A stretch of 64,000 bases of DNA from Actinomycetes bacterium (GTDB taxonomy: Bacteria; Actinomycetota; Actinomycetes; Propionibacteriales; Propionibacteriaceae). The notes beneath the pieces were generated by a model, which had not been told where the DNA came from, ran no database searches, and saw nothing but the letters and a program-made list of their open reading frames with translations. The stretch covers positions 34,779 to 98,778 of the forward strand of contig JAEXAS010000018.1 of the NCBI GenBank assembly GCA_023458095.1, given 5' to 3'. Made by a program: the position numbers and the translations under genes. The first letter of the stretch is position 1. Each line of letters starts with the position of its first letter. Positions 18,325 through 26,186 of this stretch are shown piece by piece.

Positions 18325-19980
18325 ATGCTCAGGCGACATCGCTCGCTCACTCGGCGGTTCATCGACAAGGGCATGTCCTGGGGTCGACGACTGCCGCCGC
18401 CCTGGCGTCGCGCGATCCGTCGAGCCGTGCTCAGCCCAGCCCCGAATGCCTCCGGACGCTCCCCGCTGCTGGCCCTGAAGCCCGCCGCCGATCGGGTCGC
18501 CAGCGAGGCCGCTGAGGTGGTCACCAGCTTCGACTTCTGGGCTCACCGCAGCGAGTTGGCTGCAACGGCAGTCACGGTCCTCAGCGAGGCCGGAATCGAG
18601 TCATTGCTGCTGGATTCACAGCGCGAGCTCGTCGTCGTGGTCAAGCGCAGCGACAAAGCGGCAACCATCGCAGCACTGGGCAGCCATTCCGACAGTCGGC
18701 ACTGGTGGGCGGTCGCCGCCAACGGCAAGCCCCTCCTGCTCACCGACGCGAAGGCCACACAGCGACTCGGCAACTCCGCCCCGCTGTTCCGCAAACTGGT
18801 CTCCCCCCAGGGCTGGCATGTCGCCGACCGGGAAGCCCAGATAGAACTGCAGTTCTGGGCCACGGCAGGACCGAACGCCCCTCGCGTCGACGGCGGCGAG
18901 CACGATCCAGCAACCCTGCTAGCGGTGAAGGCCAACCTTTCGACGCTTTCGGTGACCGCACAGCAGTGGCAAGAGGCTCAGAGCCGCCCCGGCCACCGAC
19001 TGGCGCTGAGCACCATCCCGCACGTGCTGGAGCTTCACGAACCGGTTGACCTGGTCTACACCTGGGTCGACGACCAGGATCCAGCCTGGCAACAGCGCCG
19101 CGCCGAAGCCGATCCCACCCGGCGTCCGCTGGCCGCCGACGCCTTGGATCCAGCACGCACCCGGGCCGGCGATCACCTGCGGTATTCGCTACGGTCAGCG
19201 GCCATGTACGCGGGCTGGGCCCGCCACATCTGGATCGTCACCGATGCCCAAACCCCCGACTGGCTGGTTCCTGACCACCCCAACATCACCGTCATTGACC
19301 ACCGCGAGATCTTCAGCGATCCCACCGTGCTGCCGACGTTCAACTCCCAGGCCATCGAATCTCAGTTGCATCACATCCCCGGCCTGGCCGAACACTTCCT
19401 CTATCTCAACGACGACTTCTTCTTCGGCGCAGCGGTACGACCGGAGGACTTCTTCGAAGGCAACGGCGTGGCCACGTTCATGATGTCTTCGGTGCCGGTG
19501 GATCGCGATGCCGACGACACCCCCCGCAACGCGGCAATGCTGGCGGCCCGCCGCAATCGGGCGCTTCTCGAGCGGACCTTCCACCGCACCGTCACCAACC
19601 GCATGCAGCATGTGCCCAATGCGTTGACCAAAACCACCTTGCAAAGCTTCGAGGACCAGTTCCCCGACCTAGTCGCTGCCGTGGCCAGCTCACAGTTCCG
19701 CAGTAGCGAGGACTACGCGATCCCCTCCGACTTGGCCCACTACTACGGCTACGCCCGCAGTGAGGCCGTCCCGGGTTCGATCCGCTTCCGTTATGTCGAT
19801 GTGGGTTCTGCGACGCTGTTGGAGAACCTGGAGAGCTTGCTGGTGGAGCGCTCGGCCCAGACCTTCTGCCTCAACGATGTCGGGGCCTACACCGAGCCCC
19901 TTCCCGAGGAGCTCATCGACCGCTTCCTGGCCGCATACTTCCCCGTCCCCAGCCCCTTCGAGACCGGGGCCCGTCCATGA
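18325..19980 (+). CDS. Stealth-family sugar-phosphate transferase 1
   Basis: About 551 residues. From near residue 240 the conserved Stealth regions appear in order: PVDLVYTWVDDQDPAW (CR1), then LRYSLRSAAMYAGWARHIWI, NSQAIESQLHHIPGLAEHF and LYLNDDFFFG (CR2), then the NALTKTTLQSFEDQFPD region (CR3) and a CR4-like tail. Stealth enzymes transfer sugar-1-phosphate units in capsule synthesis and include the human GlcNAc-phosphotransferase. The N-terminal 200 residues are a variable domain shared with the next gene. ATG 18325 has GGAGG close upstream. An in-frame GTG at 18292 is an alternative. It overlaps the next gene by four bases. Confidence 0.85.
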   Translation: MLRRHRSLTRRFIDKGMSWGRRLPPPWRRAIRRAVLSPAPNASGRSPLLALKPAADRVASEAAEVVTSFDFWAHRSELAATAVTVLSEAGIESLLLDSQRELVVVVKRSDKAATIAALGSHSDSRHWWAVAANGKPLLLTDAKATQRLGNSAPLFRKLVSPQGWHVADREAQIELQFWATAGPNAPRVDGGEHDPATLLAVKANLSTLSVTAQQWQEAQSRPGHRLALSTIPHVLELHEPVDLVYTWVDDQDPAWQQRRAEADPTRRPLAADALDPARTRAGDHLRYSLRSAAMYAGWARHIWIVTDAQTPDWLVPDHPNITVIDHREIFSDPTVLPTFNSQAIESQLHHIPGLAEHFLYLNDDFFFGAAVRPEDFFEGNGVATFMMSSVPVDRDADDTPRNAAMLAARRNRALLERTFHRTVTNRMQHVPNALTKTTLQSFEDQFPDLVAAVASSQFRSSEDYAIPSDLAHYYGYARSEAVPGSIRFRYVDVGSATLLENLESLLVERSAQTFCLNDVGAYTEPLPEELIDRFLAAYFPVPSPFETGARP

Positions 19981-21587
19981 AGCAACGACTCTCCTTGGCC
20001 GTCAAGCGGGCAATCCTCATCGCAGCCGGAGCGCGCCGCCGCCTGCATCGATGGTCCTGGCGCACGGTGCCCCTCGCCTGGCGGCGGCACGTCGACATCG
20101 TCGACCACTACGACGTGTGGGCCTACCGAGCGGAGCTGACCCAGTCGGTTTCGGAACTGCTCTCCAGCCACCAGATCGAGCATCTGATCCTGGACGAGCG
20201 CCTGCTGCTCAACCCAGTGATCGTGGTGGACGCAGCGCAACGCGGCGCCGTTGGCCGAGCCCTGGCCTCCGACCCGGCGAGCGCGACCTGGTGGTCCTCG
20301 CCCAGTATCGACAGCTACGTCGGCACTCCTCGCCCGGCCCATCGATTCCTGCCCCGACCGCTGCGTTCGGCCTCCGGAATTCTGATCTGCCGCAATCTCC
20401 GCAGCCCCAGCGGCCTGCCCCTCAACGACTCCGAGACCGGCGTGTTGGTGCAGTTTTGGACGCGGCGGGACGCCGAGTCGGTCTCCACCGGTGGCGGACG
20501 CCACGCCGCCGGAACACGGTTCGCCCCCGACAACAACGGCGTGCTGGCCTATGCCGAGCCCGCGCTGTGGCAGTCGGCTCAACAGGATGGGCACCGGCTG
20601 CCACCGACCCCGCCGCACCTGCTCTTGGTGCATGAGCCCGTCGATGTGGTCTACACCTGGGTGAACGGCAACGACCGCGCCTGGCAGCGACGCAAGGCTG
20701 CCGCCCTCGGCGATGACCTGTCGACCTACACCGACGACGCCGCCATTGATGCCCGCTTCGAGAGCCACGACGAGTTGCGCTATTCGCTGCGCTCGATCGA
20801 GATGTTCGCCAACTGGGTGAACCACATCTGGATCGTCACCGATCAGCAGGTCCCGGCCTGGCTGCGCCAAGACGATCGGCTCACCGTGGTCGACCACCGC
20901 GACATCTTCGCCGACCCTTCCGCGCTGCCGGTGTACAACTCCCACGCCATCGAGTCGCAGTTGCACCATATTCCGGGTCTGGCCGACCGCTACCTCTACT
21001 TCAACGACGACATGCTGCTCGGCGCGCCGACCGCCCCGGAAGCGTTCTTCCACGGCAATCAGTTGCACCGCTTCTTCCCCTCACCGGCCCTGATCGACAC
21101 CAGTGAACACCTTGATGAAGACATCGCGGTGACGGCTGCGGCAAAGAACAACCGGGACTTCCTTCAGGCTCAGTTCAACCGCACCATCACCAACAAGCTG
21201 CGCCACACACCCCAGCCGCAATCCAAGCCGGTGCTCGACGAGTTCGAGGCCCGGTTCCCCGACCTGTTCGACCACGTGATGCGCTCGCGCCTACGCGAGG
21301 CCAGCAACTACTCGCTCCCGAGTTCCCTGAGCCAGTACTACGCCTTCGTGACCGGCCGCGCAGTTCCGTCCGATCTCGCCAGCGGCTATGTCGATTTGGC
21401 CTCAGCCCACGCCGAGTTCCTACTGCATCTGTGGCTTCAACGGCGCGACCGCACCGTCATGTGCATCAACGACTCCGGCACCCAAAATGTGCGCACCAGT
21501 CGATTCCTGCATCGCTTCTTCGACAACTACTACCCGTTGCCGAGCCGCTGGGAGGTTCCAGCCTCGGCATCGCCCACCAGTTCGTAG
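19977..21587 (+). CDS. Stealth-family sugar-phosphate transferase 2
   Basis: A 536-residue paralog of the preceding gene, coupled by an ATGA overlap. CR1 is PVDVVYTWVNGNDRAW near residue 220. CR2 includes ELRYSLRSIEMFANWVNHIW, VVDHRDIFADPSALPVYNS and LYFNDDMLLG. CR3/CR4-like stretches follow (VLDEFEARFPDLFDHV, MCINDSGTQNV). The N-terminal domain (VWAYRAELTQSVSELLSSHQ) aligns with that of gene 1. It likely transfers a phosphosugar onto the surface glycan. Its last 58 bp overlap the end of the convergent Stealth gene 3. Confidence 0.85.
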   Translation: MKQRLSLAVKRAILIAAGARRRLHRWSWRTVPLAWRRHVDIVDHYDVWAYRAELTQSVSELLSSHQIEHLILDERLLLNPVIVVDAAQRGAVGRALASDPASATWWSSPSIDSYVGTPRPAHRFLPRPLRSASGILICRNLRSPSGLPLNDSETGVLVQFWTRRDAESVSTGGGRHAAGTRFAPDNNGVLAYAEPALWQSAQQDGHRLPPTPPHLLLVHEPVDVVYTWVNGNDRAWQRRKAAALGDDLSTYTDDAAIDARFESHDELRYSLRSIEMFANWVNHIWIVTDQQVPAWLRQDDRLTVVDHRDIFADPSALPVYNSHAIESQLHHIPGLADRYLYFNDDMLLGAPTAPEAFFHGNQLHRFFPSPALIDTSEHLDEDIAVTAAAKNNRDFLQAQFNRTITNKLRHTPQPQSKPVLDEFEARFPDLFDHVMRSRLREASNYSLPSSLSQYYAFVTGRAVPSDLASGYVDLASAHAEFLLHLWLQRRDRTVMCINDSGTQNVRTSRFLHRFFDNYYPLPSRWEVPASASPTSS

Positions 21588-23161
21588 GTCGTCGGTACGG
21601 GATAGGTTCGGCGCAACCACGCGGTCAACCATCGCGATGACGCCTCGGTGTCTTGAGTATCGGTGTCATTAACGCAGATCACCGACGCATTCTTGTAGCG
21701 CTGCGGGGAGCTCATCCGGTCCCGAGCGGCCGAACTGCCGACGTCGAAGTAGGCGAAACCTAGTTCCGAGGCCACACCACGTCCGGTGAACAAAGCGGTA
21801 TACAGACACAGCCAGGAACTGATCACGTAGTCATCGGCAGATCGGAACGGGTGAGACAAAGTCTGAGCGATCTCGTCGGCGTAGCGCTGCGAGATCTCAG
21901 TGGCCAGGCTGATCGACTGCGGCACCGGGACGTGGGCGAACAGCCGGGTCACCTGGCGTCCGTAGTCTCGCTCCAACAGCCGAGCCGAGTTGACCCGGGC
22001 CTGTTCCAGCGAGGTGAGCTTGTCCCCAGCGAGCAGCGGACGCCGAGAGCGCGACAAAGTGATCTTCAACTGCCCGGAGGGAGTGAAGAAGTCGTAGGCG
22101 CTCACCGCCCTACTGAACAGAACATCGTCGTTCATCAGCAGGTAGTGCTCCGACAGCCCCGGTATGTGATGCAGTTGGGTGCCCAGGACGTGGGAGTTGT
22201 AGGTGGGCAGATTGTTCAGGTCAGTAAAGATGTCGCGGTGATCCACCACGGTCACTCTGGTGCTGTCCGGATCAAGCCAGTCCGGACGCTGCTGATCGGT
22301 GACCAGGTACACCTTGCGGATCCAGGGCGCGTACATCTCCAAGGAGCGCAGGGACGCCTGCAACTCGCCCCGGTCCCGAAAGCGGATCGTGGCCTTCGCT
22401 TGGCCGTCGGAACGATCCTGGCCGAAGTGGTCGCGATAGGCGGCGTCGCGACGCGCTCGCCAAGCCGGATCGGAATCATCGACCCACAGATAGACCGCGT
22501 CGACGGGAAAGTCGATCTCGGAGGCATCGGCCTGACCCGCCGCTTCGGGTCGGGGCTGCACAGAACCGTCCCAACAGGTGAGCAAAGCTGTCCCAACCGG
22601 GCGAACGTCCGGGATTTCTTGAACCACAGCGCTGCGGTTGGCAGCGCGCAGCGTTCCGCGCTCGGTGCCCTGCCATGGCACGAGCTGACACTTGGCTTGG
22701 TTGGAATCGACCTGTCCACCGACCTGCGTGTACTGGAAGACCTCGATGGTAGAGTCCCCGACCGCCACTCCCGACGCGGCGTGCTCGATCAGAACGGGCG
22801 CTGAACCTTGCTCCCTGAGGTAGTACCCCGCTCCTGAGAACGCAGATACGATCGCATGGCGGGCCGCGGCCAGGTCCTCGGCACGCACCGACCACTGGGT
22901 TATTCGGGTTCCGCGCGGCTGAACCGACCAGTAGTCGATGTCGGCGGCGGCCAGGACGGCCTGGATCTTGCCCGACAACTCAGCGCTGAATCTCCACGGC
23001 TCGGCGGCAGCCACCTGATGCGCCACCACCATCGTGTGGCCGGTGACGACGATGGCGAGACCCGCACGGTTCCGGTAACCCCGCAAGGCCGCCGGCACCA
23101 GTCCGGCGCGACACTTGAGTCTTGCGATCCTCACTGTGACCGCGCCCCGCAAGCCCCGCAC
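21530..23161 (-). CDS. Stealth-family sugar-phosphate transferase 3
   Basis: A 543-residue Stealth protein. CR1 is FPVDAVYLWVDDSDPAW near residue 219. CR2 has LQASLRSLEMYAPWIRKVYL, VVDHRDIFTDLNNLPTYNS and LLMNDDVLFS. CR4 includes VICVNDTDTQ. I chose GTG 23161 because GGGAGG lies five bases upstream. The longer frame to 23227 has no such support. The N-terminal domain (ITQWSVRAEDLAAARHAIV) resembles that of gene 4 and not genes 1-2, so the four genes fall into two related pairs. Confidence 0.85.
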   Translation of the reverse strand: MRGLRGAVTVRIARLKCRAGLVPAALRGYRNRAGLAIVVTGHTMVVAHQVAAAEPWRFSAELSGKIQAVLAAADIDYWSVQPRGTRITQWSVRAEDLAAARHAIVSAFSGAGYYLREQGSAPVLIEHAASGVAVGDSTIEVFQYTQVGGQVDSNQAKCQLVPWQGTERGTLRAANRSAVVQEIPDVRPVGTALLTCWDGSVQPRPEAAGQADASEIDFPVDAVYLWVDDSDPAWRARRDAAYRDHFGQDRSDGQAKATIRFRDRGELQASLRSLEMYAPWIRKVYLVTDQQRPDWLDPDSTRVTVVDHRDIFTDLNNLPTYNSHVLGTQLHHIPGLSEHYLLMNDDVLFSRAVSAYDFFTPSGQLKITLSRSRRPLLAGDKLTSLEQARVNSARLLERDYGRQVTRLFAHVPVPQSISLATEISQRYADEIAQTLSHPFRSADDYVISSWLCLYTALFTGRGVASELGFAYFDVGSSAARDRMSSPQRYKNASVICVNDTDTQDTEASSRWLTAWLRRTYPVPTTYELVGDAEAGTSQRLGNG

Positions 23162-23258
23162 CCTGACCTCCCTGTCTGCACCCGTGGCAACACCTAGCCG
23201 CGCTGTACCTCGCCGCGCTGTCGGCACAGTGTATCGGCGCGCAGCGCGGAACGACCGA

Positions 23259-24884
23259 TCAGGGGAGAGGTGCAGGAGTGTCTTTCACCGGCAGTTCGAA
23301 GCCCGCCGACAGCGGATACGTCCGCCGCAACCAGGTCGTGACCCAACTCTCCGCGTCGCTGTCTCCACCATCAGTGTCGTTGATGCAGAGGAATAGCGCC
23401 TCACCGAACTCCTCCCCACCGGTGAGTCGCTGCTGGCTGGCTGCAGTCTCGGAGTTGAAGTAGGCATAGGGAGTGGTGGCGAGAACAGCCCGCCCGGTGA
23501 AGAGGGCTCGGTATTGGTGGAGCCAGGCATTGGTCTCATAATCCTGCGGCGACCGGAACCGGTGCCGCATGGTCTGGTCAATCTCCTCAGGGTAGGCCTG
23601 CATCAACTCCTCGCCGATGGAACGGCGCTGCGGCAGCGGCGCATGAGCGAACAGGCGGGTCACCCGCTGGCCGTGGTCACGAAGAATGAGCCGCGCCGAG
23701 TTCGTCCGCGAACGCTCCAACGTCGTCAGCATCGCCTCGGGCAGTTGCGGCAGATGCGAACGGGACAGCACCACCTTCAGCGCCCCTTCCGGGGTAAAGA
23801 AGTCATAGGGGCTCACCGCCTTGTTGAACAACACATCGTCATTGAGGATCAGATAGTGCTCGGACAGGCCGGGGATGCGATGCAGCTGCGATCCGATCGC
23901 ACGCGAGTTGAAGCAGGGCAGGGCGTCCACATCGGCAAAGAACTCACGGTGGTCGACCACCTTCACCCGCCCCGAGCCGGCGTCCAACCAGGCCGGACGT
24001 TGCTGATCGGTGACCAGGTAGATCTGTCGAATCCAGGGGGCATACATCTCCAAGGACCGCAGCGACGCCCTCAGTTCACCGCGATCACGGTAACGAGCCG
24101 GCGCCAAGGCGGCGGCCTCGACCGACTCACCGCGCTCCTGGGCGCGGTCAAGTGCTTGCTCGCGGCGCTGGCGCCAGAATGGGTCGGAGTCGTCGACCCA
24201 CATGTAAACCGCGTCCACTGGGAAGCTGATCTCGGAGGCGTCCGGAGTGCTCAGCACCGCCGGACGTGGCTGGACCACACCGCTCCAGGTCGGGGAGTCG
24301 ACGACGTTCACCGGGCGCTGATCGTCGATCTGGTGAACCACAGCGTCCTTGTTGGCGATAACCAGGTCGCCACGTTTGCCGCTGCGCCAACTCACCAGTT
24401 GGCAACTCTCGGCATCGGTGTGGGTCCTGCCCCGTTCATCGATGAGAAAACGACTCAGCCACAAGGTGTGATCGCTGCCCAGATCCGGCGTTCCGGCTTC
24501 CTCGATCAGACGCGGCACCACGCTTCGGCGGCTCGTCGTGAGGTAGTACCCCTCGCCGGCGAGTTCGGTTCGTAGCGCCTCGACGGCACAAGGCATGTCG
24601 TCGGCCGAGATCGCCCATTGGGTCACTCGGGTGTTCAGCGGCTGCACCGCCAGATGCTCGATCTGTTGGGCCGCCAGGACGGCCTGCACCCGGGCGGCCA
24701 ACTCGTCGCAGGCTCGCCAGGGTTCGACGGCGACCACGACACGGGCGATGACCCTCGCCCGTTCGGTGGCGGTGGCGCCCCACTGCGGTGAGGCCAGGTA
24801 GCTGCGAGCTCCTCGGCTCAACGGTGCCGGCCCGGACCGAATCCGCCCCAGCACGCGACGCATGAATCGACCGACTTTGGTCAC
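23259..24884 (-). CDS. Stealth-family sugar-phosphate transferase 4
   Basis: A 541-residue protein, closest in the window to Stealth 3. CR1 is FPVDAVYMWVDDSDPFW near residue 223. CR2 has LRASLRSLEMYAPWIRQIYL, VVDHREFFADVDALPCFNS and LILNDDVLFN. The CR4 motif is LFLCINDTDGGDS. It starts with GTG at 24884 after a GAGGGCGG stretch. It precedes Stealth 3 on the minus strand with about 97 bp between, so the two may share a transcript. Like its paralogs it probably acts at the cytoplasmic face during capsule polymer synthesis. Confidence 0.85.
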   Translation of the reverse strand: MTKVGRFMRRVLGRIRSGPAPLSRGARSYLASPQWGATATERARVIARVVVAVEPWRACDELAARVQAVLAAQQIEHLAVQPLNTRVTQWAISADDMPCAVEALRTELAGEGYYLTTSRRSVVPRLIEEAGTPDLGSDHTLWLSRFLIDERGRTHTDAESCQLVSWRSGKRGDLVIANKDAVVHQIDDQRPVNVVDSPTWSGVVQPRPAVLSTPDASEISFPVDAVYMWVDDSDPFWRQRREQALDRAQERGESVEAAALAPARYRDRGELRASLRSLEMYAPWIRQIYLVTDQQRPAWLDAGSGRVKVVDHREFFADVDALPCFNSRAIGSQLHRIPGLSEHYLILNDDVLFNKAVSPYDFFTPEGALKVVLSRSHLPQLPEAMLTTLERSRTNSARLILRDHGQRVTRLFAHAPLPQRRSIGEELMQAYPEEIDQTMRHRFRSPQDYETNAWLHQYRALFTGRAVLATTPYAYFNSETAASQQRLTGGEEFGEALFLCINDTDGGDSDAESWVTTWLRRTYPLSAGFELPVKDTPAPLP

Positions 24885-24944
24885 GAATCACCGCCCTCGA
24901 ATCAGGTTTCGGCTCATGCTATAGCGACCGCACACCGATACGGA

Positions 24945-26015
24945 CTATTGCGCGCTCCACTCGAGCATCGCCTGAATCGCCCGCCCGGCTGCCTGGCCGT
25001 CTCCGTAGGGAGTGGCATCGGTAGCCGAAGGCTGCGGGCGCAAGACCGCCGCCGAAAGCTCGCGGGGGTCTTCGACCAGGACGTTCCAGCCCAGGTTCAC
25101 CGTCTCGGGCCACTCGGTCTCGGTGCGGATCGTGGTGCAGGGCACCCGAAGCAGGAATGCTTCCTTCTGCAGGCCACCGGAGTCGGTGATCACCCCCGCA
25201 CTGTCGAGGACGGCAGCGATGAGTTCGGGGTAGCCGATGGGGTCGTGGGGAATCAGCGAACCCTGCTGAAGCCGAATTCCTTGCTGCTCGGCCTTGGCCC
25301 GCAGCCGAGGATGGGCCAACACCACGACCGGCTTGTCGACTCCGGCCAGGGCGTTCATCACCGCAGCCAGACGCTCGGGGTCGTCGGTGTTCTCGGCGCG
25401 GTGAATGGTGGCGACGTAGAACGAGCCTGGGGCCAGGCCCAGTTCCTGTGCCAAGGCGGAGGGACCATCACCCAGGCCACGCCGGGTCTGGAAAAGCACA
25501 TCGGTCATCACATCGCCGACCAACACCGAACGCTGTGCCAGGCCCTCGGTGGCCAGGTGCATCATCGCCACTTCAGTGGGGGCCAGCAACAGGTCGGCGG
25601 CATGGTCGGTCAGCACCCGATTGTGTTCCTCGGGCATGCGGCGATTGAAGCTGCGCAGGCCCGCTTCCAAGTGGGCGATGGGCAGACCAATCTTCACGGC
25701 GCTGACCGCCGCGGCCAGGGTGGAGTTGGTGTCGCCGTAGACCAGAACCCAGTCGGGGGCCAACTCGGCGAACACGCCGTCCAGGGCCGACAGTATGGCG
25801 CCGGTCTGCACGCCATGGCTTCCGCTGCCCACCCCCAGATGCACATCCGGGGCGGGAATTCCGAGCTCATCGAAGAAGATGTCGGACAGCAGCGGGTCAT
25901 AGTGCTGGCCGGTATGAACGACCAGGTGTTCCACCCCAGCGGCGGTGGCCGCGGATGCCATGGGAGCAAGTTTGACGAACTGAGGGCGAGCGCCCACGAC
26001 CGAGATAAGTCTCAC
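24945..26015 (-). CDS. wecB: UDP-N-acetylglucosamine 2-epimerase (non-hydrolysing)
   Basis: A 356-residue GT-B-fold epimerase. Motifs: VVGARPQFVKLAPM at the N-terminus, VHTGQHYDPLLSD, VYGDTNSTLAAA, HLEAGLRSFNRRMPEEHNR, TIHRAENTDDPERL and TDSGGLQKEAFLLRVP, all diagnostic. It interconverts UDP-GlcNAc-type and UDP-ManNAc-type sugars. Because the neighbouring genes build a 2,3-diacetamido-uronic acid, it could be WbpI-like, acting last in that route, instead of WecB proper. The sequence alone does not settle this. I chose GTG 26015, nine bases after AAGG. An upstream GTG in the same frame is possible. Confidence 0.85.
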   Translation of the reverse strand: MRLISVVGARPQFVKLAPMASAATAAGVEHLVVHTGQHYDPLLSDIFFDELGIPAPDVHLGVGSGSHGVQTGAILSALDGVFAELAPDWVLVYGDTNSTLAAAVSAVKIGLPIAHLEAGLRSFNRRMPEEHNRVLTDHAADLLLAPTEVAMMHLATEGLAQRSVLVGDVMTDVLFQTRRGLGDGPSALAQELGLAPGSFYVATIHRAENTDDPERLAAVMNALAGVDKPVVVLAHPRLRAKAEQQGIRLQQGSLIPHDPIGYPELIAAVLDSAGVITDSGGLQKEAFLLRVPCTTIRTETEWPETVNLGWNVLVEDPRELSAAVLRPQPSATDATPYGDGQAAGRAIQAMLEWSAQ

Positions 26016-26186
26016 GGACACACACCTTCGCACAACGGCGACGGCGACGCGACTTCTGAGGGGCCTGCACCCCACGGCTGAGAGTACGGCGCTCTGCTAG
26101 GGTTGCTGCGGTCCTGCGTCGCGCAGTTCCCTATTCGAATGGAACGCGAGACTGACCCACAAGCTTGTGAAGGGACATCTTCTTTC

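Noticed and set aside
24948..26081. 377-codon open frame on the plus strand
   Set aside because: Antisense to the 2-epimerase gene, which has every expected motif.
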